From Podarcis raffonei (Eukaryota > Chordata > Lepidosauria > Squamata > Lacertidae): a stretch of 64,000 bases of DNA. The notes beneath the pieces were generated by a model. It did no database searches, was not told where the DNA came from, and worked only from the letters and a program-made list of their open reading frames with translations. The DNA is taken from contig NC_070614.1 of the NCBI RefSeq assembly GCF_027172205.1, positions 32,302,501-32,366,500 of the forward strand, in the 5' to 3' direction. Of the stretch, positions 1 through 10,838 are shown piece after piece. Both the position numbers and the translations under genes were made by a program. Every line of letters starts with the position of its first letter. The stretch's first letter is position 1.

Positions 1-19
1 TGCCCTGCCTGCTGCTGTC

Positions 20-25
20 AATAAA
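20..25 (+). other. possible poly(A) signal of a gene left of the window
   Basis: AATAAA sits 20 bases from the left edge, followed by a T/G-rich stretch. It could close the last exon of an upstream plus-strand gene, but no coding exon is visible to attach it to. Confidence 0.25.
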
Positions 26-632
26 GATTTGGCCTGATTTTATCCCATCATCGATGTGCAGTCTGACTATTTTGCTGTTCTCATGGGTCACATAATGTGC
101 CTGCCTGGGCAAAGAATGATTAAAAGAAACCAGCCACAAATAGATCATAGAAATTGATTGATTGATATTATTTGAGAGAATCAATAGGAGTATATAATCG
201 CTAGAATAGGGATTGAGAACCTGTGGCATACACCTGGCCCATGAGGTCTCTCAATGCAGTCTTTATAGGCCTTGGGGGTGGTCAGGCTACATGGGGGGTG
301 GTTTGTGTGCGTGGGAGTGTACATGCTTTAGCTCCCTCTTAGGCATTAGCTGCTTGTTTGCAGCCCAACTCATTTTATGCTGGAAAAATGTTTCCTACTT
401 ATATCCTTAGAAGGAATTTCCAACCATGATTAATGTCTGAATCTTCTCTCTATCATGTGAACTAAGCTACTAATTTTCAGAGGGGTTTCTGGTGGGTGTT
501 AAATGGGATAACGGATGAAAAGCTGCCTTTCTGACAACCAAATATTCTCTAAGTAAATGTGCCTGAGAGTCAGAGATACATTGAATAGATCATCAGAAGG
601 AATGGTGTAAAAATTATACATTTTTGAGTCAT

Positions 633-1690
633 TGTTGTTGTTGTTGTTTAGTCGTTTAGTCGTGTCCGACTCTTCGTGACCCCATGGACCAGAGCACGCC
701 AGGCACCTCTGTCCTCCACTACCTCCCGCAGTTTGGTCAGACTCATGTTTGTGGCTTCGAGAACACTATCCAGCCATCTCATCCTCTGTTGCCCCCTTCT
801 CCTTGTGCCCTCCATCTTTCCCAGCATCAGTGTCTTCTCCAGGGAGTCTTCTCTTCTCATGAGGTGGCCAAAGTACTGGAGCCTCAGCTTCACGATCTGT
901 CCTTCCAGTGAGCACTCAGGGCTGATTTCATTAAGAATGGATGCGTTTGATCTTCTTGCAGTCCATGGGACTCTCAAGAGTCTTCTCCAGCACCATAATT
1001 CAAAAGCATCAATTCTTCGGCGATCAGCCTTCTTTATGGTCCAGCTCTCACTTCCATACATCACTACTGGGAAAACCATAGCTTTAACTATACGGACCTT
1101 TGTTGGCAAGGTGACGTCTCTGCTTTTTAAGATGCTGTCTAGGTTTGTCATTGCTTTTCTCCCAAGAAGCAGGCGTCTTTTAATTTCGTGGCTGCTGTCA
1201 CCATCTGCAGTGATCATGGAGCCCAAGAAAGTAAAATCTCTCACTGCCTCCATTTCTTCCCCTTCTATTTGCCAGGAGGTGATGGGACCAGTGGCCATGA
1301 TCTTCGTTTTTTTGATGTTGAGCCTCAGACCATATTTTGCGCTCTCCTCTTTCACCCTCATTAAAAGGTTCTTTAATTCCTCCTCACTTTCTGCCATCAA
1401 GGTTGTGTCATCTGCATATCTGAGGTTGTTGATATTTCTTCCGGCAATCTTAATTCCAGCTTGGGATTCATCCAGCCCAGCCTTTCGCATGATGTATTCT
1501 GCGTATAAATTAAATAAGCAGGGAGACAAAATACAGCCTTGTCGTACGCCTTTCCCAATTTTGAACCAATCAGTTGTTCCATATCCAGTTCTAACTGTAG
1601 CTTCTTGTCCCACATAGAGATTTCTCAGGAGACAGATGAGGTGATCAGGCACTCCCATTTCTTTAAGAACTTGCCATTTCTTTAAGAACT
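633..1690 (-). mobile_element. BovB (RTE) LINE, 5'-truncated, open frame
   Basis: Read on the minus strand, this is the C-terminal half of the BovB reverse transcriptase. It carries GKGVRQGC, the catalytic RYADD box, SWTIKKADRRRIDAFELW and WRRLLRVPWTARRSN, and ends SRTRLND then stop. The 3' untranslated end is the short GTT-repeat tail at about 633-648. A 12-bp target duplication, TTTTTGAGTCAT, lies at 621-632 and 1691-1702. The paralogous empty site is near 7850-7865. I see no stop or frameshift in the retained frame, so the insertion looks young. The endonuclease and N-terminal RT are absent through 5' truncation. Near the truncation point a 17-19 bp segment is repeated (1655-1673 and 1674-1690). 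BovB is the LINE known for horizontal transfer between squamates and ruminants. Confidence 0.95.
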
Positions 1691-2152
1691 TTTTTGAGTC
1701 ATAGCTGCAGCCAAATTTGAGGGTGTGCCCTAGAGGAAAGGGATAGAAACATGCATTCTGCAAAAGTCCTTGACATAGGATTGCCCCATAGGATCTTTTT
1801 GCTCACCTAACTATTAATCTTCTATAACTTTTTAAGAATTAAATTGAGAGTCTATAAGCCCAAATTTCTAAATAAAAATTGAGGTGGCATTAAAATGCTT
1901 TAAATGAATAAAACAGTAGAACACTTGCTTAACACTTTCCCCAGAAAGAAATAATTAAAGGTAGTATACAACAAACAATTATGGGAAAAAACCAGTGCTA
2001 AAAAACAATAAAGTAAACAAAATAATGGTAATAAAGCAATCTAATGCCGATTGATTACTCAAATGTTCGCCCTCCATTGCAACTGCATTTTCACCTAGTC
2101 CCTGCATTCATTTATGCTTTTTCTTTATTTCTTCTGTTTGTTCATTCTCTAG

Positions 2153-2443
2153 GTGAACTTCCTGCTCCTGATTTACTCTTGAACACAACTTTGGTTCCTG
2201 AAGGGGAAACTATCACAGCACTATGTTTCGCTCCATCAGAGGTTGTGGTGACTGGATTTTTCTTCTGTAAAGATGGGGCTCTTGTTTCAGTCGAGAAAGC
2301 AGTATGTCAAATTACTCAATACATAGTCTATGCATCGCTGAAGAATGCTGGGCATTATTCTTGTGGTTACCAGCAGAAGGATTCAAAGAACCAAGTGAAG
2401 ACATCTGCCCTCAGTGTTGCTCAGAATCTGATTGTCCAGTCAG
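2153..2443 (+). CDS. gene A exon: Ig domain
   Basis: The acceptor follows a pyrimidine tract (TTCATTCTCTAG) and the donor is CAG/gtaaga; 291 bases, phase 1-1. It encodes ELPAPDLLLN, an Asn-Thr-Thr glycosylation site, the first Ig cysteine (ITALC), FFFCKDG, and the second Ig cysteine in AGHYSCGY. Two further cysteines (FFFCKDG and AVCQ) are also kept in gene B, which suggests a second disulfide. There is no internal stop. Confidence 0.85.
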
Positions 2444-3420
2444 GTAAGATTGTCAGGGACCTGCAAGGGAATGTTGCATGGTGGGATAGTCCTGTTTAGG
2501 GTTCCAGCTAGCCAGTCATGCCCTATTCTAGCATAGTCCATTTCATTCTCCATCCATTTGGTTTCTATCCCCCCACCACAATAATTTATCAGTATTTCAT
2601 AGCCACAGAACATGTTCAGACCTCCCTGGTCTGCTTTTGAGATTACAGTGTTCAAACCTTACAGTGTTTTTAGAAATGTTTTTCATCTGTTTACATACAA
2701 CTAGCACATGCCTTGAGTGTGTAAGGTGCCATTTTGGTTGCATAAGGTTTGACACTCAACTCTGAACAAATAGATCGTGGGAAATGTATGGATGATTGTT
2801 TCTGTAGATCAAGGGGAGTGAGTTCCTCCTGAGTGCCTTGATGGCATCTGATGGCACAGAATTTATAAATGATCAGCATAGATGTAACCAGTTTTCCCTA
2901 TTCCAGGGAGGTAGGTAAATGATAGGTACATCATTATTCCATGAGCTGGGGTACTTTATTCACTCCTCTCAATTTTCCACTGTAGGCATGAAAATATTTT
3001 GAGCTGTGTGAATAGTTGCATTAATCCTTATGCCCTTTTAGTACTGCATAGCAAAACAGCTATGCCAACATTTTCCTTACCATGTCATCTCAACCCAGGT
3101 TTTTGCTAACAATAGGACCATCCTTGACTACAAATTAAGATTAAGTGGAAGAGGTTGAACCACAAAGCTAGGTTCAGGTGAATCTCTAAACCAAACTTTT
3201 CTTTAGCTGCTATGTCAGTCATTCTATGCTGCCAACATGTTCCTATTTGAGAGAATCAATATATAATCAGAGTGGGGAAAGTGTTATGATACACTTGTAC
3301 ATTCTTCCAACAAGCATCCAACCATAGGGAACTTGTTAACGTCTATCTGCTGATTTATCTATCTGTATCTGGTCATATCTGAATAGACACAAAAACCTTT
3401 TTTTTCCCTATTCAATCCAG

Positions 3421-3548
3421 GTCAGACAATATCTCCCTATATTTGGATTCTCCGCTCCTCATTGGTGCTTCTTCTCCTGGTCTCAGCGCCAATCATGACC
3501 TATTTCATGGAAAAGTGTAATTGCTCCTTGGTCGGACATAGAAACTAG
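3421..3548 (+). CDS. gene A terminal exon: transmembrane segment and short tail
   Basis: The exon follows a good polypyrimidine tract ending in CCAG at 3420. In phase 1 it reads GQTISPYIWILR, then a run of Leu/Val, then SAPIMTYF, MEKCNCSLVGHRN and stop. The Arg sits about five residues inside the hydrophobic stretch. The tail has no ITIM or ITAM. It is unrelated in sequence to the transmembrane exon of gene B, so the two genes differ in their signalling halves. Confidence 0.7.
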
Positions 3549-3690
3549 GTAATCCCACTGGAAGAAAGAAAAATGCCTTCAGACTGTTCTTTGTCTATCC
3601 TTCTAACCTCATCCATCTATTCACATACAATAATGTTTTCAGTATTTTGCTAAGCTGAGTTCAAGTACTGGTTTTGACCTTTAAGGTTCC

Positions 3691-3696
3691 AATAAA
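3691..3696 (+). other. poly(A) signal of gene A
   Basis: AATAAA lies about 140 bases after the stop codon and about 20 bases before a T/G-rich stretch. This is the expected place for the 3' end. Confidence 0.6.
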
Positions 3697-3920
3697 TGGC
3701 TTCGGTTCCAGAAGTTTTTATAGCAGGTACTGAAAATAATACAGCAAAGGTGTCTACATAGTATTAATTAATGGACATCAATGTATAGCCTTTTATCTGC
3801 TTATTTTAACATGCCTATGTTTTAAAATATTATTTGTATTTCTGCCAAATTGTTTCGCTATTGTGTTGCTTTGAATTGCGCCGTATTTCTATAATATGTT
3901 AGCCAACCAGTGTGTGCTAT

Positions 3921-4178
3921 GTTTAGAAAGAAGAAGAAGAGTTTGGATTTGATATCCCGCTTTATCACTACCCGAAGGAGTCTCAAAGCGGCTAACATTC
4001 TCCTTTCCCTTCCTCCCCCACAACAAACACTCTGTGAGGTGAGTGGAGCTGAGAGACTTCAAAGAAGTGTGACTAGCCCAAGGTCACCCAGCAGCTGCAT
4101 GTGGAGGAGCGGAGATGCGAACCCGGTTCCCCAGATTACGAGTCCACCACTCTTAACCACTGCACCACACTGGCTCAT
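3921..4178 (-). mobile_element. tRNA-derived CORE/MIR-like SINE
   Basis: On the minus strand it opens with GTGGTGCAGTGGTTAAGAGT (tRNA A-box-like), followed by a GGTTCGCATC B-box-like motif and a MIR-like core (GGGTGACCTTGGGCTAGTC). It ends with an L2-type tail (CCGCTTTGAGACTCC) running into a TC/TTC-rich end. Structure and order match the squamate MIR-type SINEs. Confidence 0.75.
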
Positions 4179-4607
4179 GTAAAGGAGTAGAGAAAAAGAC
4201 ACACAGATAGAAAAACAATTATATAGGGATCCTCAGCTGGAAGACCATGGTGGGGAACCTTTTGGGGTCCAACCCCATTAGCCAACTTTGACAGATGGAC
4301 CGGGTAACCCACCTGTCCATCACATGACATAATTCAGTTAAAATCCCTTCAGACATTATCGAAATATGGGAACCACAAAGCAAGAAGGGGGGGGGGTTGG
4401 CAGCCCTGTGTTTTGCAAGCCACTTCATGACACTCTTTTTTATTTCCAAAACTAAAGACTCAAAGGAACAGCACAACACGGCTTCAAAGAGCTACACTGG
4501 GAAGGAGGAACTTCTCCCCTCTCCTTGAGCAAGGCATGCTTTGCTCCAGCAAAGGGACAACTGGGGGCTCACATGAAGTGCCCAATTGTTCCATTGAAGG
4601 CCTGGCT

Positions 4608-4735
4608 TTAGTTATTTAGAAAAATATTTGTATACTGATATTCATACAAAAATATCAGAGTGGTTTACAACAATTGCACATAAAACCATATAATAAGAAC
4701 CATATTAAAAGGTTAAAATCCAAAACAAGCTGAGG
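4608..4735 (-). repeat. LINE/SINE 3'-tail fragment
   Basis: An AT-rich piece contains ATCAGAGTGGTTTACAACAA followed by repeated AAACCATATAATAA blocks. It resembles the minus-strand 3' end of L2/CR1-type elements seen elsewhere in the window. Too short to classify. Confidence 0.35.
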
Positions 4736-5617
4736 ATGTCAGGTGAAGGATGGGTGGAGAGGGCTCCCATAATTTGGTCAGCCAAAGGAGGAGACGTGAT
4801 GGGCCTTGGTGTGCCTATGGACTGGAGGCTCCCCACACCAGTGTAAAACCAATCCAGCCTCTGGCAACTTCCCTCCCAGCTCCTCAATAGTTCTCATCCA
4901 CAAAGGCATTCTTATTACACACCTCAGTCCTCCCAAGCCACAAATAAGTGGGAATGAGCAGCCAAAGATTTCAAAATGGGTGAAACACTGTGAAAGCACT
5001 GTTATGCTGTATACTATCTTATGACCAGGGATTCCAGGTGGGAGAGCAAATTGTCCAAACAAGCTGTCCCAGATGTACATACCAAATCAGAAGCACTTGC
5101 AGAAGTAGATTGCATAGTGCTGGTATCTATCCAACCAGTTGAGGTTGTGCTGCTCTTCTAGGATGCTGAGGGGATCAGCCTCCTTCACTGTCAGAGTCAA
5201 TGTTCATTAAAGTCCATTTAAGGGAGCTGGTCCGTCTCACAGAAGGCCAAAATAGCCACAGGGAAGTTTCCATTTAAGGCTCAGTCTTAACATGACTGCT
5301 GAAAAAACAGCTCTGCTTTAATAGAGTCCCCAAGCTGAATCCTGCAAGGAACCCTGTCCATAGTACTTTCTCTGTCATGCCTTGCTTTGCACCCCCTCAT
5401 CTCTGTGCTGCTGGAGTAGTCAGTCCAAACAGAGAGCAATTTTGTAGGTTCTCCTCCCCAAAGGAACACCTGACAGATCATCTCCCCGGCCTTCCCTTTC
5501 ACTTGGAAGACTTGAAATCCTTCCTCCTGTCATGTACATTGCATGAGTACTGCCTATTTCCCAGGGAAAATGTGCAGGCTGGGAAGTGTCCCAGGATTGT
5601 GGATTGACCCCAGATTC

Positions 5618-5755
5618 TGTATCAAGCTGTGGTCATCCAGATGCTATTGGACTACAACTCCCATTTTCCTTTGCCATAAGACATGCTGGCTGAGGCAGAT
5701 GGGCGATAGAGTCCACCAGCATCTCAAAGGCCACAGCTTTCCCAGGCTCACTCTA
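5618..5755. mobile_element. fold-back MITE (hAT-like), eroded
   Basis: The left arm, GGTCATCCAGATGCTATTGG, is mirrored by a right arm of GATG/CATCTCAAAGGCCACAGC type around a central ACATGCTGGCTGAGG. The same family recurs at 25260-25390. No clean target duplication was found, so the ends are approximate. Confidence 0.5.
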
Positions 5756-7216
5756 TGCAGTATGTTGGCACATGGACAGGGCCACTTCAGATGCTTGCTA
5801 AACAGGGTGATGGGCCCTCTAGTTTGCATATCAGTGACAGGGAGGTGGGACTATGATATGATAATGTTTATTAAATGTTTTGATCACTTTCAGAATATTC
5901 TGTTGTTCTAGTGATGTTTGCTGACATGGACTTTCTCATGAGAAAGGCTGTTGTTGTTACAGCTGTGAAAGGTGAACTTGTGTAATTAGCTAAAATATTA
6001 AAAGAGCAGTAAAAGGAGGAAAAGGAAAAGCAGTGAAGCCCCAAAATAGCACTTAGATTTATTGTAGACTCTTTTACCACACTGGTTCAGCTTAACATCT
6101 ATTTTGATGAATACACTTCCTTCCTTTGAGGTTTTTATGAATGCATTTCTAATATTTTGGCTTAATGGCTATGTTTAATTTTTGCAGTTCTGTTTTTCCA
6201 AGTACATCATTGCCTCTCATGAGGTTTATGTATCTGCAGAGGTGGGTAGCATAGAAAAAGTATAAGGAAGCAACCCTTTGCACAAAAAGTTATAGTAAAG
6301 CAAACCAAAGTTAGAGTGGCATGACGTTTTACCAGATTCGAGGCTCATTTTAGAAGCAGAGCTGCTGCTCTACCTAAGCCTGCCAGACAAAAACAACCCA
6401 TTAAAAGTGTGCTTATTACCAGATCACATGATCTAGCTGAATGGGTTTAGGATCCAGCCTAAACTCTTCCTTCTTGGTCTTGCTCATGTCATGCCGCCAG
6501 AATGCTCATTTTTGGAAGTTACACCGGCCTTGTCTCAGCTAGCTTTGGTTCAGCGTTCAGAGCCCTGGTTGAACTGGGTTGAGCAAGTTACACCTTTGAC
6601 TGAGCCAGGGTTGGGTACTTAATGCTGGCTGAACCCAGATGAGTTGGGAATCAGCTGGCTTAACAAAAGAACCATTGCATCGCAAACTCCCGATCTAACA
6701 GATCTTCCCAGAGTGCTTTGACCAAAAGAAACAATCCACCCACTAGATATTTGAGTTACCTGGAGACCCTGTCATATAAAGAGCCAAGTCCCCCGCCCGC
6801 CCGCCCCAAAGTGTTTTATTCTTTTCCTGTCATGAGATTCCTTATACTGAATTTCCACAAAGAAAAGTTTTTTGGGGGGGAGGAAACACAACAATGGAAC
6901 AATAATTTGATATGAGTAAGTTTTGATGAGCTTCTCTCAGATTAATTTGGAAATTGTCGCAGTTCTTCGAGGCAGAAAAATAATCTTCCTAAACCAGTCT
7001 AAAGGCTCACAGAAATTACCACTTCCACATCTCCAAGGAAGCTGTAGCCTCTTTCCATGGGGATACGAAGAGAATGGCTGAATCCTTCACACCAGAGATA
7101 GAATGTAATAAGACAAAACTTATAGCCAGACAGCAGGAAGGACCAGGATCACTTGCCTTACAAAACTGTTGCTCTTTCCACTCTAACATCAGAAACTGCT
7201 GGACTAGGGATCAAGG
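5756..7216. other. no recognised gene or repeat
   Basis: Single-copy-looking AT-rich DNA between genes A and B. Open frames here are short, lack splice context and match no family I know. A short C-rich run lies near 6788-6806 and a G run near 6872. Confidence 0.4.
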
Positions 7217-7335
7217 CCCTGTGGCATAAACGTAACCCACCAGGTCTCACAATGCAGCCCAGGCACTCTCCCTTCCTTATAAGCCATGTTACCTAGGGGG
7301 CGGATTGTGTGCATGGGTGTGTACATGCTTTAGCT

Positions 7336-7548
7336 CAGGCATGTCCAAAGTCCGTTTCAGGGGCCTAATCCAGCCCACCGGTCGGTTTAATCCATCATTA
7401 AAAAACCTCAACAACTTCAATCCTAAAAAAAGCCTGATAACTTAAATCCTAAAAAAGGTCAACAACTATGATTGGCCCTTTGGTTGGTCCTCACAGCCCT
7501 TCACTTCATCAAATCTGGCCCTCTTTGAAAAAAGTTTGGACACCACGG
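7336..7548. mobile_element. hAT-type MITE
   Basis: Termini CAGGCATGTCCAAAG and TTTGGACACCACGG form an imperfect inverted repeat. The flanking 8-bp duplications are CTTTAGCT (7328-7335) and CTTTAGAT (7549-7556). The paralogous site near 322-330 has one copy of this 8-mer and no insert, which proves insertion after the A/B duplication. Confidence 0.85.
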
Positions 7549-8032
7549 CTTTAGATCTATCTTGGGCATGGGTTGCTGGTATGCAACCCCATTCACTTTA
7601 TCTTGAGGGAATACTGTTCTCGGGGAGGTGGGGATTTCCTATTTATTTCCCAATAACAAAATTTTCACCACAATTAATGTCTGAATCTTCTCTCTATCAT
7701 GTGAATTAATCTACACATTTTCACAGCACCTTCTGGTGGGGGGAAATAGGATAACGGTAAAGCTGCCTTTCTGACCATCAAATATTATCTTGAATGTGCC
7801 TGAGGGTCACAGATACGTTGAATAGTTCACCAGAAGGAATGGTGTAAAATTATACATCCTTGAATCGTATCTGCAGCCACATGTGGGGGTGTTCCCCAGG
7901 GGAGGGGATAGAAGCATACATGCTGCAAAAGTCGTGATGATTTCCGTCTCACCTGTGAGAGAAGTAGAAGGAGCTGAGAGTCAGAGGTGGGGACAAACAT
8001 CAGATTGGGAAGCCAACTCCTGCCCTGCCCTG

Positions 8033-8054
8033 ATGAATCTCTTCTGGGTTCTCT
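8033..8054 (+). CDS. gene B exon 1: start codon and first half of signal peptide
   Basis: ATG AAT CTC TTC TGG GTT CTC T is followed by gtaagt. The exon is 22 bases and ends in phase 1, as in leukocyte-receptor genes. I chose this start because it is the only ATG that gives a hydrophobic leader and joins in frame to the next exon. Confidence 0.7.
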
Positions 8055-10802
8055 GTAAGTTTGGGAAACTGGGAGGGCAACTTGATCTGGGGAAAGTAAA
8101 CCCCATAATTCCCATCAGAGCTTTCCTAGGAATGTGTGTGTTTGTGTCAAAGATGGAATTACTCATCATTACCAAGAATGGAAGAGTGGTTGTTAAAATT
8201 AATGGACTTAGCTGAGATGGTGAAACTGACATGTTTTATCAGGGAAATTCTGGAACATGTGAGGGAACATGTCCCTGTGTGAGAGGGGGATCAGCGCGAT
8301 TGGTGGTGGTGGACAGAAGGGCGGGAGTGGGGGATCGTAAAGCTTTGACCCCCCCTTGAGGACTGCAGAAAAGCCAAGCTGTTTTCAACAGACATTTTAT
8401 AAAATAAACTGAAATAAGGCCTTCTTCTTCAGCTTGTGGAGGACATTTCATGAAAACATCTAACTTCTTTTTTTTTCTTCTTCTTCAGCATCATCATCTT
8501 CTAGTACTATCTGTAAGAGAATAAAGGACTTCGGTTTAGGAATGACTGGGTTGCACAACATAATGTAAATGTACAAATTAAAGAAGTGCTAGTAGAGGGA
8601 ACAGTGTGAAACACATGGGAAAGGGCGAATTTTATTGGTTTCTCCTCAGCTCTGCATTCGCACATGCTTGCTTAATCTCTTTCAACCCCATGCACCCTTT
8701 TGCACTCAGAAAAAAACCTGCAGCAGAATAGCAGGTGCTCTGACATAGAGGAAACTTGGCAATTATATGCCATTACATTGACTCTCATTTATATGTGTAT
8801 TATTTTCATAATTGGAAACTACCAGGGATTGCTAGAAAACACACTAAAGCCACTCCAAAGAGGCTGCAGCCAAAATAGCAGGTCTGGAAAATTATTAAAA
8901 TACTGCTCTGCCCTTGTGTTTACTTGTTAAAATATATTATAAACATATTGTATGGATGTTATTGCAGGTGCTCTGCTTGCAAATCACTGGTGTTTGGGTG
9001 ATGACAACAAAGATTCAGAGCTTTGCACTTCTACAGGTGAGTTTGGGACTGTGCAAGACTGTGTGTGCTAGTGTGTGCAGGATTGCAGAGAATGGTATGT
9101 GTTTCTTCCTCTACTCGAACATGTTTAATGCTAAATGTTCATTATCAAAGAAAGTCAGGGCTGTTTTGTTTCATCATCAAGCTTTTGGAAAATATGGGAT
9201 GTACTAGAGGCTGCCACCCACACTTTCTCAGCTCACCAATCCCTCCAGCCCTCCATCCCCTCCACCTGGCTAACCCCTTCTCCATTTACACCTCACTTAC
9301 CCCCTTGCCTATCCCCTCATATTTTGCCCAAACCTCCTCTTTAAGCTTGGCTAAACCCTCCTTCCTTCACATTCTGACCACTTACTAAAGCTATTCTGAC
9401 TTTCTCTCACATCTTACACTGCCTGCTTTTAAATGAGACCAGGAGGAGCTTTAAAGAGCAAAGCCACTCTCTAAAGTGTCTCCCATCCTCCTTTAAGTAG
9501 CTCATGTGGGCTGGAGCTAGAGAGTTGTTTTATCCTTAAAAATATCATCCTATTGGAAACTTGACATAGGATTGCCTCATAAGATATATTTTGCTCACCT
9601 AACTATTCATCTTCAATACCTTTTTAACAATTAATTTGAGAGTCTACAACCCTATATTTCTAAATAAAAAATTGAGGTGCGTTAAGATGCTTTAAATTAA
9701 ATAAATAAATAAATAAATTTAAATAAATAAAACAGAGTAGAACACTTGTATGCCAGTTTCCCCCAAAAGAAATAATTTAAAGCAATATACAATAAATAAT
9801 TATGAAAAATTGTGCTAAAAAGCAATACAGTAATACAAAACTAATGGTGATAAAACAATCTAATTCTACATGATTATTCAAATGTTCACCCTCCATAGCA
9901 ACTACATTTTCACTTACTCTCTGGATTCATTTATGCTCTTGAATGAATGAATGAACAAATGAACTTTATTACGGTCACAGACCAGCATAAGAAAAACATA
10001 TAATAAAATAGCGGTTAGAATTTAAACAGATAATTGTTAGAGCAAATAAGGACGAAGAAACAAGCATAGGATAAAACATATGAATAAAATATGAGATTAA
10101 ACACTGATAATGGATGAATAAAGACTGATAATTAAAACAGATAAAAGCTAAGAAAAGAAAACAAATAAAAAAACATGCAGTTAAAACAGCTGTAAGAAGC
10201 AAAACTTAAGGGAAGACAGGTCTTGCAATATGGGCCTTCAGTTTAGGACTGGTTTGTGACACAAACCATCCTTCAGTGAATATCCATCATGGCAGCGCAA
10301 AATCTAGCTACTGAGTATGTGACATCTGGGTTTTCATCCTGGAGTAGTAGGGAGATGTTAAGTTGTTCTGTACGTCCTGAGGATTTTTGCAGGATAGGCA
10401 GGATAAACCTGGCCTGTATGTCTATGTAATACAGTGGTACCTCTGGTTAAGAACTTAATTCGTTCTGGAGGCCCGTTCTTAACCTGAAACTGTTCTTAAC
10501 CTGAGGTATAAATTTAGCTAATGGGGCCTCCTGCTGCTGCCGTGCAGCCGCCACTCGATTTCTGTTGTTACTGGGCCCCACTTTGGGAGGTTCACTATGC
10601 TTTCAGGAATTTGGCCTTCCCCATCAGCTCTATCCCTGTAGAGTTCCTGAAAATGTGTCTCCCAAATCCTTGACGGGATGTAGGATTCTGCCACTAATGG
10701 TTTGTTAGGTTGGGAGAGCCTTATGATGTTCCAGAAGAGAGCTGAATTGTTGGATTTGGCTGCCTAGATAACCTGTGTCCAGTTATTTCTTTCTGTTTCC
10801 CC

Positions 10803-10838
<36 letters not shown>

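Larger units (their letters stand above)
200..2635 (+). repeat. segmental duplication, copy 1 (around gene A)
   Basis: This stretch, once the BovB insertion is removed, aligns by eye with several blocks of 7217-14545. Shared landmarks are the GTGGCATA, ACATGCTTTAGCTC and AATGTCTGAATCTTCTCTC stretches, the AT-rich intron before the Ig exon, the Ig exon itself and about 190 bases after it. The copies diverge after about 2635 and 14545. Relative to copy 2, this copy lacks the segment matching 7934-9559. Confidence 0.8.
2153..3715 (+). pseudogene. gene A: one-Ig receptor with Arg transmembrane segment, leader exons missing
   Basis: Two good exons can be joined: an Ig exon (2153-2443, phase 1-1) and a terminal exon (3421 to stop TAG 3546-3548, then AATAAA at 3691). 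The joined frame is open: 97 Ig residues, a hydrophobic segment with an Arg near its outer end (IWILRSSLVLLLL), then a tail of about 15 residues with no tyrosine motif. An Arg in this position and a stub tail are the hallmark of leukocyte-receptor-complex-type receptors that pair with FcR-gamma (family knowledge), so I infer an activating or adaptor-dependent type. In the paralog, gene B, two exons supply the start codon and signal peptide; the matching segment is absent here, with its junction at about 1768/1769. Unless a distant leader is used, A cannot make a surface protein. Closest family: leukocyte Ig-like receptors; not firmly placed. Confidence 0.65.

Noticed and set aside
676-1617. 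313-codon open frame on the plus strand
   Set aside because: It is the antisense shadow of the BovB RT frame, with no start context or family match.
8489-8512. possible 24-base mini-exon between the two leader exons of gene B
   Set aside because: Splice sites are plausible and the phase fits, but it would insert a run of serines into the hydrophobic leader. The direct join 8054/8968 gives a much better signal peptide.
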